Positions 8,951 through 15,802 of a DNA stretch of 23,587 nucleotides are shown here, in pieces. The translations under genes and the position numbers were made by a program. The DNA lies in NCBI GenBank assembly GCA_016712225.1, contig JADJRL010000001.1, forward strand, positions 1 to 23,587. The letters run 5' to 3'. Below the pieces are notes generated by a model. That model did not search any database. It saw only the letters and a list, made by a program, of their open reading frames with translations, and had not been told where the DNA came from. Source of the stretch: Candidatus Defluviibacterium haderslevense. GTDB taxonomy: Bacteria; Bacteroidota; Bacteroidia; Chitinophagales; Saprospiraceae. Position 1 is the first letter of the stretch. Each line of letters begins with the position of its first letter.

Positions 8951-9589
8951 CTAAAGGTCTATTTCTTCAATCATTACAAGTTTATCAGTTAATTCTATAA
9001 TCTCCTTTATTTTATCCCTACTTTGAGCATTAAAGTTATTGTAATCTGTAACATTTATAGCAGTTCCAGCCATACAAACCATTAACATATTAGCACTTCC
9101 AGCGCCAATTTCATTAAAATCAATATCTGTTGATATTATTGCATTGCCTCCAAATTTCACACATTGAATTCTCAAATCAGTTTTACATAAGGCCGTTGCT
9201 GCCGAAATTTTATTGTTGGTTGATTTTGATCCAGCGCCAAAAAAATCATTGAATCCTCTGGATAAATCAGTTAAAAATCCAGTACCAGTAGAGTTTTGAG
9301 TACTGACCATTCCTAAAACTTCATATTGCCATGATATTGGAGCTGGACAAGTCAATACAGGAATATTAAAGATTATTTGTTTTATCCTTGCTTCAAAGGT
9401 GGTTTTGTCTTTTTTAAGTTCTGAGGCAATAAACTTTAAATCTGATTTTGAACAACTTGTACAATAGTATTCATTTTGTAACTTCATGTAGCTATTTATT
9501 AAATCAATTTTAGATTTACTTAGTAGTTTACTTCCAAAAATTCCCTTCAAGGAGGATCCACAGTTAGGACAATTATCAATATAGGACAT
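8951..9589 (-). CDS. Zinc-ribbon plus YbjQ/UPF0145-like protein
   Basis: A 212-residue protein with two parts. The N-terminus has a probable zinc ribbon: C7-x2-C10 (CPNCGSSL) and C43-x2-C46 (CTSC). From about residue 100 it resembles the UPF0145/YbjQ family of putative heavy-metal-binding proteins: VLGMVSTQNSTGTGFLTDLS, then FFGAGSKS, a helix rich in Ala/Leu, GGNAIISTDIDFNE and MLMVCMAGTAI. Members form pentameric rings; their function is poorly known. It reads against the replication module and has no close partner upstream. As cargo of a mobile element its role is open. Confidence 0.7.
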   Translation of the reverse strand: MSYIDNCPNCGSSLKGIFGSKLLSKSKIDLINSYMKLQNEYYCTSCSKSDLKFIASELKKDKTTFEARIKQIIFNIPVLTCPAPISWQYEVLGMVSTQNSTGTGFLTDLSRGFNDFFGAGSKSTNNKISAATALCKTDLRIQCVKFGGNAIISTDIDFNEIGAGSANMLMVCMAGTAINVTDYNNFNAQSRDKIKEIIELTDKLVMIEEIDL

Positions 9590-9740
9590 GACAAAAATTT
9601 AAAAGTTATAAATTAATTTTGAAGTTACCTTGATTTTAAGATTAAAATTATCTAATTTTAGGGTTTTAAGATCTTCATTTATTTCCAGATAAAATAGAAT
9701 CCAATAGTGAGAAAATGACCTTGCGCAGTTTCATTAAATG

Positions 9741-10196
9741 TTATTTGGTTGTTGAGAGTATGGTTGCTGAATATGCTGCTTGTTGCGCTAAATCAAAGCT
9801 TTGTACGTTATTCTGAAACATATGCTTTAGAATTTCCATTTCCGTGATTTTAATCGGACTTTTTTGTCTTAGTGAAACCAACATATTTCCAGCTTTTAAT
9901 ATATTGTCGTTTGTGATTGCAAAATCATGTGAACTCATTACGCTTTCTAGTAATTTCTTAATGTCTTCTTCATCTGGACGGCCTTCAAAAGCGACATGAA
10001 GCACATAATATGGATCAGAATTTGAAATCGAATTGACGCTATTGTTTGAGTATTCAGTTGCATTGTTGCTGCTATATGGAGTTGACTTTGCCTCAGTGTT
10101 ATATTTTGAGTAGTCATAATCATCATTGCTGTTACAATTCTTGCCAATAATCCAAAAAAGAACAAGCACTAATATTATTTTATATCCCAATTTCAT
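9741..10196 (-). CDS. Membrane-anchored or exported protein of unknown function
   Basis: A 151-residue protein starting MKLGYKIILVLVLFWIIGK, which is one hydrophobic segment (residues about 5-17) suited to a signal-anchor. No proper lipobox is seen (the first Cys is preceded by GKN). It is followed by a low-complexity Asn/Ser/Tyr-rich linker (residues about 22-60) and a folded C-terminal region with charged helices (GRPDEEDIKKLLESVMSSHD). I recognise no family. It reads in the same direction as the YbjQ-like gene downstream, 151 bp apart. Confidence 0.6.
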   Translation of the reverse strand: MKLGYKIILVLVLFWIIGKNCNSNDDYDYSKYNTEAKSTPYSSNNATEYSNNSVNSISNSDPYYVLHVAFEGRPDEEDIKKLLESVMSSHDFAITNDNILKAGNMLVSLRQKSPIKITEMEILKHMFQNNVQSFDLAQQAAYSATILSTTK

Positions 10197-10489
10197 ACTT
10201 AAAATTTAATTTATCTATCAATATTTTTCTTAATGTAAAATATATTAAACACATCTATTTGATCAAGATCATAGTCCTTATATAACTCATTCCATGAATG
10301 GCATATTATTTTTCCAGTCTCTTTGTAATCTATTGTATTTAAATTGCAACAAAGATATACTCAAATCAATATAATACTTCGCTTTATCCACAAGAATATC
10401 AAAATTACGGCCAATTAGCTCAAGCATAGGAATAAACATACCTATTATCCTTATAACATCTTCACCACAATAAGGATAGGCCTTCACTC

Positions 10490-10774
10490 ATGATTTGCAG
10501 ACTTATTATAAATGTTAGGCAAGGTCTCAATGTTTTGAAGATGCAAGATTTGATGGCATTTACAAATGGAGTTGAAAACTTTTGGAGTCATTTAAAAAGA
10601 GGAGTGGATGGTATTTCTCACTTGGTAAGCGAAGAACATCTTCAAAAATATGTAAATGAATACTCACTTAGATACAATACAAGAAAACAATCTACAAATG
10701 ATAAATTTATCTTAATTTTGAACAATATTACAACAAGAGTAAAATATCAAGACTTTATTAATCATGGAAAATAA
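10490..10774 (+). pseudogene. IS1595-family transposase remnant (C-terminal part)
   Basis: Residues about 26-75 of the open frame (NGVENFWSHLKRGVDG, then HLQKYVNEYSLRYNTRK) match the C-terminal end of the ISXO2-like transposase domain of IS1595 elements. This region holds the last catalytic residue and the family-typical FRYN-T-R-K motif. The zinc-ribbon and the first two catalytic acids are missing. Just upstream another frame reads ARFDGIY, as expected before TNGVENFW, so the remnant is also frameshifted. It marks an old insertion in the cargo zone; terminal repeats were not found. Confidence 0.75.
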
Positions 10775-10802
10775 AATTATTTAACGATGAATTTACGATG
10801 AT

Positions 10803-11297
10803 ATGAGAAAGAAAAGTATAAACAAAAATTCATTAATGAACTTAGAAAAAAGGGTCCTAATATCCTCTGAAAATGCAGCATTTGCACAAGCTAAAGGTGC
10901 AGAATCGAAGCGCAAAAGGGGATTGTTAAGAAATGCTGTATTAGATAAACTTTATGAAAGCGAACAATACATTGACTCAAGTGATATTCTACTTTTTGAT
11001 GACAATGGAAATGAAATTAAAGTAAAGTTCAATAAAGCCATAGTTAAATCTCCAAATTATGAAGCTATTGCAAATATAATTATAAAAGAAGCTACATTAG
11101 GGAAGGAATGGGCCATAAAAATTATTATTGAAATGGATGAAAATTATAAAAATAGACAACTAGAGATGCAAAATATAACTGACAAAGCACAAGAAAATCT
11201 ATTGGTACACATTCAAAAATTATCAGTCATGCCAATTATTAAAGATGGTGATGATGAAATACCTGATTATGATTCATTAGGAAGAACGCCTGAATGA
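10803..11297 (+). CDS. Small charged protein of unknown function
   Basis: A 164-residue, highly charged protein without signal peptide or membrane segment. The N-terminal half has a basic helix (KGAESKRKRGLLRNAVLDKL). The second half is acidic and ends in IPDYDSLGRTPE. The general look (basic region, then GKEWAIKIIIEMDENYKNR) recalls small phage or island DNA-packaging-type accessory proteins, but I cannot assign a family. It sits between a transposase remnant and an integrase remnant, so it may be the survivor of an older mobile element. The start ATG at 10803 is the first in frame. Confidence 0.5.
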   Translation: MRKKSINKNSLMNLEKRVLISSENAAFAQAKGAESKRKRGLLRNAVLDKLYESEQYIDSSDILLFDDNGNEIKVKFNKAIVKSPNYEAIANIIIKEATLGKEWAIKIIIEMDENYKNRQLEMQNITDKAQENLLVHIQKLSVMPIIKDGDDEIPDYDSLGRTPE

Positions 11298-11523
11298 TTA
11301 TCGATAAAAAGTCAACCATCATATTAATAAATTGAATAATTTGATTTAGTCTTACAGTTTAGGTGGATCCTTTGGAATTGATAAGAAATCATAACTGGAC
11401 CACTCATGAGTTTATAGAACTTTTGATTTAAATTAGATCGTTGTTTAGACTTTAAAAGACATACAAGACTTAGATTAATATAATATTTTAAAAATTAATT
11501 GGTGATTAATTGAAAATAGCGAT
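11298..11523. other. Gene-free stretch before the integrase remnant
   Basis: These 226 bp contain only short stop-rich frames. I see nothing identifiable; it may be decayed sequence of the same old element as the integrase remnant. Confidence 0.3.
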
Positions 11524-11839
11524 ATTTACAATCTTGAATATTGGTCGTTTCATAGTCAGTATGGAGGAAGGCAAAGTAAGAGGAGCATTCAAGAGATAAT
11601 TTGGAATGCAGTCGAGGCTTCAAAAGTAAATCCTTATGCTACGGTTCACACACTATGGCAATCATATAATTTATCTCATTAAAGACGAGACAAGGCATTT
11701 ATTGGATCAGGAAATAGATTTGAGACAAATTCAAGTACTTTTGGGTCATAGTTCAATTAAGAAAACTGAGATCTAAATATATCTGACTGATGTTAGTAAA
11801 AACAAGCTAAAGAGTCCATTAGACAGATTAGATTTGTAG
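11524..11839 (+). pseudogene. Remnant of a second-type tyrosine recombinase (C-terminal end)
   Basis: Several frames spell the end of a XerC/D-like integrase: SQYGGRQSKRSIQEII, then NPYATVHTL (the box II HTL[R]H motif, here damaged), then, after stops, EIDLRQIQVLLGHSSIKKTE, ending KSPLDRLDL before TAG 11837-11839. Typical relatives read HTLRHSFATHLL and end IKSPLDxLxL. The tyrosine region reads EIYLTDVS. Frame breaks and stop codons show it is dead. It belongs to a different integrase type from the two intact integrases, so an older element once sat here. Confidence 0.8.
11829..11836 (+). promoter_or_regulatory. Possible -7 box for the TM-NACHT operon
   Basis: TAGATTTG fits TAnnTTTG and lies 99 bp before the small membrane gene, in the last codons of the dead integrase. 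No clear -33 element accompanies it, so this is a weak call. Confidence 0.25.
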
Positions 11840-11874
11840 GAAATAAACGCACCTTTTCAAAAAAGATATGTAAA

Positions 11875-11891
11875 GCGCTAAGTGAGGCGAC
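11875..11891 (+). repeat. Half-site resembling the end of the 14362-14469 block
   Basis: GCGCTAAGTGAGGCGAC resembles the right end of the downstream block (GCTTAGCGGACGAC). Its last 11 bases are also the inverse complement of GTCGCCTAACT at 14362-14372 with one mismatch. It lies 44 bp before the small membrane gene, so the TM-NACHT pair is bracketed by related sequences. Confidence 0.35.
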
Positions 11892-11935
11892 ATTTTTGGA
11901 ACCACAATAAACTTAAAAATTTAAAAAAATTAATT

Positions 11936-12115
11936 ATGGAAATATTAAATTTAATTGGTAGTATTTGCTCAATATTGAGTTTGTTAATTGCTATATTTTT
12001 AGCAAGTCAAGTTATTAAGATAAAAAATAAAATTAAAGACAATTCAGAAAATATTGTAAATCAAAAAAGAATTAAAACAGGTGGTGGTGATATTGCTGGA
12101 AGAGATATAAAATGA
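11936..12115 (+). CDS. Small single-pass membrane protein with C-terminal TGGGDIAG motif (candidate effector)
   Basis: From ATG 11936 the product is 59 residues. A longer start at 11882 would add MRRHFWNHNKLKNLKKLI, a poor fit before a membrane segment, so I prefer the shorter one. Residues 5-25 form one transmembrane helix (NLIGSICSILSLLIAIFLAS), followed by a basic KIKNKIK stretch that should stay in the cytosol. The C-terminus, residues 48-58, reads TGGGDIAGRDI. This motif reappears at residues 13-20 of the NACHT protein encoded 6 bp downstream. At DNA level, 12071-12099 and 12152-12180 are identical over 28 of 29 bases. The layout, membrane part plus terminal motif shared with an NLR-like partner, suggests a membrane-damaging effector recruited by the sensor. 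This is inference; the gene could instead be a membrane tether. Confidence 0.7.
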   Translation: MEILNLIGSICSILSLLIAIFLASQVIKIKNKIKDNSENIVNQKRIKTGGGDIAGRDIK

Positions 12116-12180
12116 TATTTTATGGATAATAACAAGGTAGAACAATCAAATATTAATACAGGTGGTGGTGATATTGCTGG
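12071..12180 (+). repeat. Direct repeat encoding the shared TGGGDIAG motif
   Basis: Two 29-bp copies (12071-12099 and 12152-12180, 81-bp period) differ at one base. One codes for the C-terminus of the small membrane protein and the other for the N-terminus of the NACHT protein, each in its own reading frame. Near-identity suggests recent duplication or gene-conversion-like upkeep, with selection to keep the two motifs matched. Confidence 0.9.
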
Positions 12181-14356
12181 TGGAAATATTGATAAATCTA
12201 TAACTAACAAAATATATCAAAACATAAAATCAGTTTCCAGATTTGATAAATCGGGAAAAAAAAATCACTTTAATGTGTTTCCAAATTCAGCGTATCACAT
12301 TAATGACCTTTTTATTTTTCCAAATTCAGATTTTATTGACATTATAGATATAACTGAGGAGAATATTGTTGAAGTAAATGAAAATGAAGAACTTTTAAAA
12401 TACATTATTGAAAGAAAAATTACGTTTATTATTGGTGGATATGGAGTTGGAAAATCTATATTATCAAAAAAAATAAATTTCGATTTAAGAGAGAATTGTA
12501 AAGTTTTATATCTTGATTCTACGGAACTCAGTATTTATGTAGAAGGTAGAGACTTAGAGGATGAATATGATTTAGAAGATAAACCGACATTAATAATTAT
12601 TGACTCAATAGATGAACTTAATAATGTTAATTCAGCAACGGGAACGAAAGCTAGTGAACTTGTTACTTTATTTGCCAAAAACTTAAAAAGCAATCATAAA
12701 TTACTAATTACAACAAGATTATTTCAGAATGATGTTAAAAAGTCAATTTCAATGTATGCTACTATATTATTTGACTTAGATATATTTTCATTTGGAGTCA
12801 TTACTATAAAATCTTTTTCAAAGACACATATAAAAGAATGGATAGAAAATTATTTTTGGTTTAAAGAAAAAATCGAACACAAATATTTATCTTTTGAATA
12901 TTCTGAAATTAAACGTTGGAAAAAAGGTCTACAAAGTGCTCTTCATAATCCATTAATGTTATTTTTATTTTGCGAACACTTTATAAACAATATAAAAGAA
13001 ATAAATTATGACATTTATGATATTTATAATTTATATTCTGACTTTGTAAATAAAACAGTTAAGGGAAAATTTGACCTTGAAACAAAAAAAGGTTCAAAAC
13101 AAATTCCATCACAAATACAAGATGAATATAGGGGAATTTTGAAAAAGATTTCATTTAGTATTTTACGTCATAATTATCTCAATCAATATGAATTAAATCC
13201 TGAAAATGAATTCATAGATACAAATATACAATTATTTAGTATTTCTGAAAATGAAATTGAGGTAACATTGAAAACTGAAATTGAACATTTCATTTCAATT
13301 TCAGCAATTTCCAAAGAACAAGAAGCTCCTTTAAAATATAACTTACTAAACTGCTATTTCTTTGAATTTTATTTAAAGCAATTAAAATTTAAGGATAACA
13401 ATATTCTTTTCTTTTTTATCGCAGAAAAGTATTACGAAATATTTAGCGACTTTTTACTAAAGGATTTAGATGTTTTTTATAACAATTTTTTAGAGCATTG
13501 TAATATTCCTCTAAATGCTATTATAATTGAGATGCTTCTTCAAAAATTGAAGTCAGACGAAAATCTAACTAATATTCCTACTCAATTAGAAGCAATGATT
13601 CAAAAGGGATATTTTATAAATTTTGAAGAAGAGAAACATTTAAATGCAATGACATTTTACAAAGTAAATTGCGATATACTTTTAAGTATAATTTACTTGA
13701 ACTTAAATAAACCTAATACACAATTCGTTAATTACTTTGTAAAAAGATTAATTTGGTACACTAGTTCAATAAAACTAATTGATAGTAGGATTTTATACTT
13801 AGTGAAAAGGTTTTTTAAAGAATGTAGTCTTATAGATATTGAAATTAGAAGAATAAATTTAAAAGGATTCAACTTTGATAATTCAAACTTTAAAAATGTA
13901 AAATTTATACAAAACAAAATTGTAGAGACAAGATTTAATTACGCCAACTTTTACAATTCTGAATTCTATCTTTCAGAAATTGAAAAATCTGAATTTAATG
14001 GAATAAAAGGTGACTTTAAATTCAATTCTTGTGTCATTAAACACTTAATTATTGATGATTTCGATGAGCTTAAAATCCTATTTAACAGGTGTTTAGTACA
14101 AGATATTACCTTCCGTTCTGAAAATAAATTTTCCTCAAAAAAATTGAGTTTAGAATTTGCAAATTGTGATCTAAGGCAAATCAAAATAAATAGAACAGAT
14201 GTAGATAACATTTATTTAAAAGAATGTTTTTTTGACACCTTCGATTTCAAAAGCTCAATAATTAGAAACTTTGCAATTAATAATTCTATTTGTAGGTCAA
14301 AAAAAACATATGATATAGATGGTCAATCTGAAATAAAAAATGAAACTATAAACTAA
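12122..14356 (+). CDS. NACHT-type STAND NTPase with pentapeptide-like C-terminus (candidate defence sensor)
   Basis: A 744-residue protein. The N-terminal leader (residues 1-30) carries NTGGGDIAGGNI, matching the tail of the preceding small membrane protein. The NTPase domain follows: Walker A GGYGVGKS at 105-112, Walker B LIIIDSIDEL with D161 and D164-E165, a sensor LLITTR ending at R199, and the NACHT-typical ALHNPLMLFLFCEHF. A helical middle region follows. From about residue 577 to 735 there are pentapeptide-like repeats (GFNFDNSNFKNVKF, FNYANFYNSEF, LEFANCDLRQIKI), a right-handed beta-helix that may be the ligand-sensing part. Bacterial NACHT proteins of this design are established antiphage proteins; the trigger here is unknown. 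The gene is visibly richer in A+T than neighbours such as the primase, which suggests transfer. It starts 6 bp after the small gene, so the two are coupled. Confidence 0.85.
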   Translation: MDNNKVEQSNINTGGGDIAGGNIDKSITNKIYQNIKSVSRFDKSGKKNHFNVFPNSAYHINDLFIFPNSDFIDIIDITEENIVEVNENEELLKYIIERKITFIIGGYGVGKSILSKKINFDLRENCKVLYLDSTELSIYVEGRDLEDEYDLEDKPTLIIIDSIDELNNVNSATGTKASELVTLFAKNLKSNHKLLITTRLFQNDVKKSISMYATILFDLDIFSFGVITIKSFSKTHIKEWIENYFWFKEKIEHKYLSFEYSEIKRWKKGLQSALHNPLMLFLFCEHFINNIKEINYDIYDIYNLYSDFVNKTVKGKFDLETKKGSKQIPSQIQDEYRGILKKISFSILRHNYLNQYELNPENEFIDTNIQLFSISENEIEVTLKTEIEHFISISAISKEQEAPLKYNLLNCYFFEFYLKQLKFKDNNILFFFIAEKYYEIFSDFLLKDLDVFYNNFLEHCNIPLNAIIIEMLLQKLKSDENLTNIPTQLEAMIQKGYFINFEEEKHLNAMTFYKVNCDILLSIIYLNLNKPNTQFVNYFVKRLIWYTSSIKLIDSRILYLVKRFFKECSLIDIEIRRINLKGFNFDNSNFKNVKFIQNKIVETRFNYANFYNSEFYLSEIEKSEFNGIKGDFKFNSCVIKHLIIDDFDELKILFNRCLVQDITFRSENKFSSKKLSLEFANCDLRQIKINRTDVDNIYLKECFFDTFDFKSSIIRNFAINNSICRSKKTYDIDGQSEIKNETIN

Positions 14357-14361
14357 AAAAA

Positions 14362-14469
14362 GTCGCCTAACTATGCACTTGCGGGTAGACTCCCTAACGG
14401 TCGTTCATCACCATTGCCTAATGTACATGCAAGCTTAGCGGACGACACAACTCCTAATAATCGAGCGAC
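14362..14469 (+). repeat. G+C-richer block with inverted repeats, possible cassette recombination site
   Basis: This 108-bp block between the NACHT gene and the restriction operon stands out from the A+T-rich surroundings. GTCGCCTAA (14362-14370) faces TTAGCGGACGAC (14435-14446), and CTTGC (14378-14382) faces GCAAG (14429-14433), so an imperfect long hairpin can form. GTCGC/GCGAC close the outer ends (14465-14469). GCCTAAC fits the integron attC motif RYYYAAC, but a clean GTTRRRY partner is missing. A related end, GCGCTAAGTGAGGCGAC, occurs at 11875-11891 just before the NACHT module. This could be an attC-like or other cassette site, or a decayed structured element. Confidence 0.4.
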
Positions 14470-14536
14470 AAAAACACATTTTGACAAGATATCGTTAACA
14501 TAAAATGCTAATTATAGTCTGTGGTACACGTTGTAT

Positions 14537-14569
14537 ACTAAAGTTAGCTTTGTGCAGACTTTAGTTAGC
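14537..14569 (+). promoter_or_regulatory. Controller-protein operator overlapping the C promoter
   Basis: ACTAAAGT (14537-14544) and ACTTTAGT (14558-14565) form a perfect 8-bp inverted repeat. Between them lies TAGCTTTG (14545-14552), a match to the Bacteroidota -7 box TAnnTTTG. AGTTAGC is also repeated directly (14542-14548 and 14563-14569, 21-bp period). The site ends right before the ATG of the controller gene. C proteins of type II systems bind paired palindromic boxes upstream of their own gene to activate and then repress it. A site covering the -7 box fits autoregulation. Confidence 0.65.
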
Positions 14570-14570
14570 A

Positions 14571-14786
14571 ATGATTTCAGAACACGACATACTAAATTTA
14601 TTTGGAGAAAACGTCAGAAAATGCAGGCGTAAACTTGATATTTCTCAAGAAGAGTTGGCGCATCGTGCCGACCTTCACAGAACTTATATTGGTATGATTG
14701 AACGAGCTGAAAAAAATATTACTCTTATTAATATGGAGAAAATTGCTAAAGCTTTAGAGGTTAAAATTGAAGACCTTTTAAAATAG
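14571..14786 (+). CDS. Controller (C) protein of a type II restriction-modification system
   Basis: A 71-residue XRE-type helix-turn-helix protein, the normal size for C proteins. The HTH is ISQEELAHRADLHRTYIGMI (residues 24-43), followed by ERAEKNITL; the segment LHRTYIxMIERxEKNIT is the hallmark of this family. It should be a dimer that times expression, first low endonuclease and then a rise once methylation is established. The endonuclease gene starts 9 bp after its stop, so C and R share one transcript from the operator-promoter just upstream. Confidence 0.88.
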   Translation: MISEHDILNLFGENVRKCRRKLDISQEELAHRADLHRTYIGMIERAEKNITLINMEKIAKALEVKIEDLLK

Positions 14787-14795
14787 TAGCAATAA

Positions 14796-15743
14796 ATGGA
14801 AATTTCAATTGTCGCATTTAATGAATTACTTAACAACAAGAACATAATAGTTAAAGCATTTAGAGAACATTCAAAAGCATCTGAAAAATATATTGATGTA
14901 ACTATTTTGCAACCAGATGGATATTTATGGAAAGGCTCAATACCATATTTCTACAGACGGACAGGCTTATTTATTGAAACTCCCGAAGATTTAGTTGATT
15001 ATCTCAATAATGTCTATCCATTATTTTCAAAAAATGCTGTTGATAAATTTGTAGCAATTGAGAAAAAGAGATGGAGCGATGAAATGAGTGGTAAAGAAAC
15101 TACTAAAGGATTTTTTGATAAACTTTTAAATCTTGAATGGAATAGCGTACAATATGATTTACCAGCGAATAGAAATTTTGCAAGAAGAATTCAAGACATA
15201 AAAGAATTCGGATATACACTTGCAACTGACACAAGAAGAAGAGTAAAAGGCAAATATATAACTGATACACATTTACAATTAGTTCCATTGCCTAAAGGCG
15301 GTGTAACAGGTTATGAAGTTATGTCGCAAACTTTCAAAGCAAGAGCAATTGCAGTTATGGAAGCTGTTAATGTTTATGAATTAAGTACATCAAATAAGCA
15401 TGGCTTATTGCCCGACCACAAATTCCCAGAAATTAGATGGGACGAAGAAACAAGAGCAGAAAATCCCGAAGAAATGAACGAAGCTCAAATCAAGGAAAAG
15501 TTTCAGCTCGTTGATAATCAAAGAAACCAACAAAAACGAGAAGTGTGTAGAAGGTGCTTCCAAACAGGACAAAGAGGAAAACTTTACGGTTTGAATTTTT
15601 TTTATCAAGGAGACGAAAATTGGTCTACTGAATTTCCGAGAGTTGGTAAAGAAGCTGAAAAAGGCTGTGTTGGTTGTGGTTGGTATGACATTCAAAAATG
15701 GAGAGACAGTTTGAATGAATTTATCAGTCTTAACAAGAAATAA
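14796..15743 (+). CDS. Type II restriction endonuclease, HNH fold with zinc site
   Basis: A 315-residue protein, assigned by position (C-R-M order) and motifs. Residues 202-212 read HGLLPDHKFPE. D207-H208, then N241/N244 and K247 in LVDNQRNQQKREVC, fit an HNH (beta-beta-alpha-metal) active site. Two cysteine pairs, C251-x2-C254 (CRRC) and C291-x2-C294 (CVGC), frame it as a likely zinc site. The N-terminal about 180 residues, with ARRIQDIKEFGYTLATDT, would include DNA recognition. The target sequence cannot be read from the protein; it should match that of the C5 methyltransferase. Only the endonuclease role is well supported, not specificity. Confidence 0.75.
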   Translation: MEISIVAFNELLNNKNIIVKAFREHSKASEKYIDVTILQPDGYLWKGSIPYFYRRTGLFIETPEDLVDYLNNVYPLFSKNAVDKFVAIEKKRWSDEMSGKETTKGFFDKLLNLEWNSVQYDLPANRNFARRIQDIKEFGYTLATDTRRRVKGKYITDTHLQLVPLPKGGVTGYEVMSQTFKARAIAVMEAVNVYELSTSNKHGLLPDHKFPEIRWDEETRAENPEEMNEAQIKEKFQLVDNQRNQQKREVCRRCFQTGQRGKLYGLNFFYQGDENWSTEFPRVGKEAEKGCVGCGWYDIQKWRDSLNEFISLNKK

Positions 15744-15744
15744 A

Positions 15745-15777
15745 TTTGCATACTATAATTGTCATTTAGTATCTTTG
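15745..15777 (+). promoter_or_regulatory. Own promoter of the methyltransferase gene
   Basis: TTTG (15745-15748, -33 type) and TATCTTTG (15770-15777, -7 type TAnnTTTG) are separated by 21 bp and lie 25 bp before the ATG of the methyltransferase. A separate promoter, not controlled by the C operator, lets methylation start first after entry into a new host. Confidence 0.6.
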
Positions 15778-15802
15778 CAACATAGCCAATAAGAAAAAGA
15801 AT

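Noticed and set aside
10287..10487. 66-residue minus-strand ORF before the transposase remnant
   Set aside because: No family resemblance, no clear ribosome site, and it lies at the edge of decayed IS sequence; too weak to call a gene.
13732..14211. Minus-strand ORFs opposite the end of the NACHT gene
   Set aside because: Chance frames antisense to the pentapeptide-like repeats.
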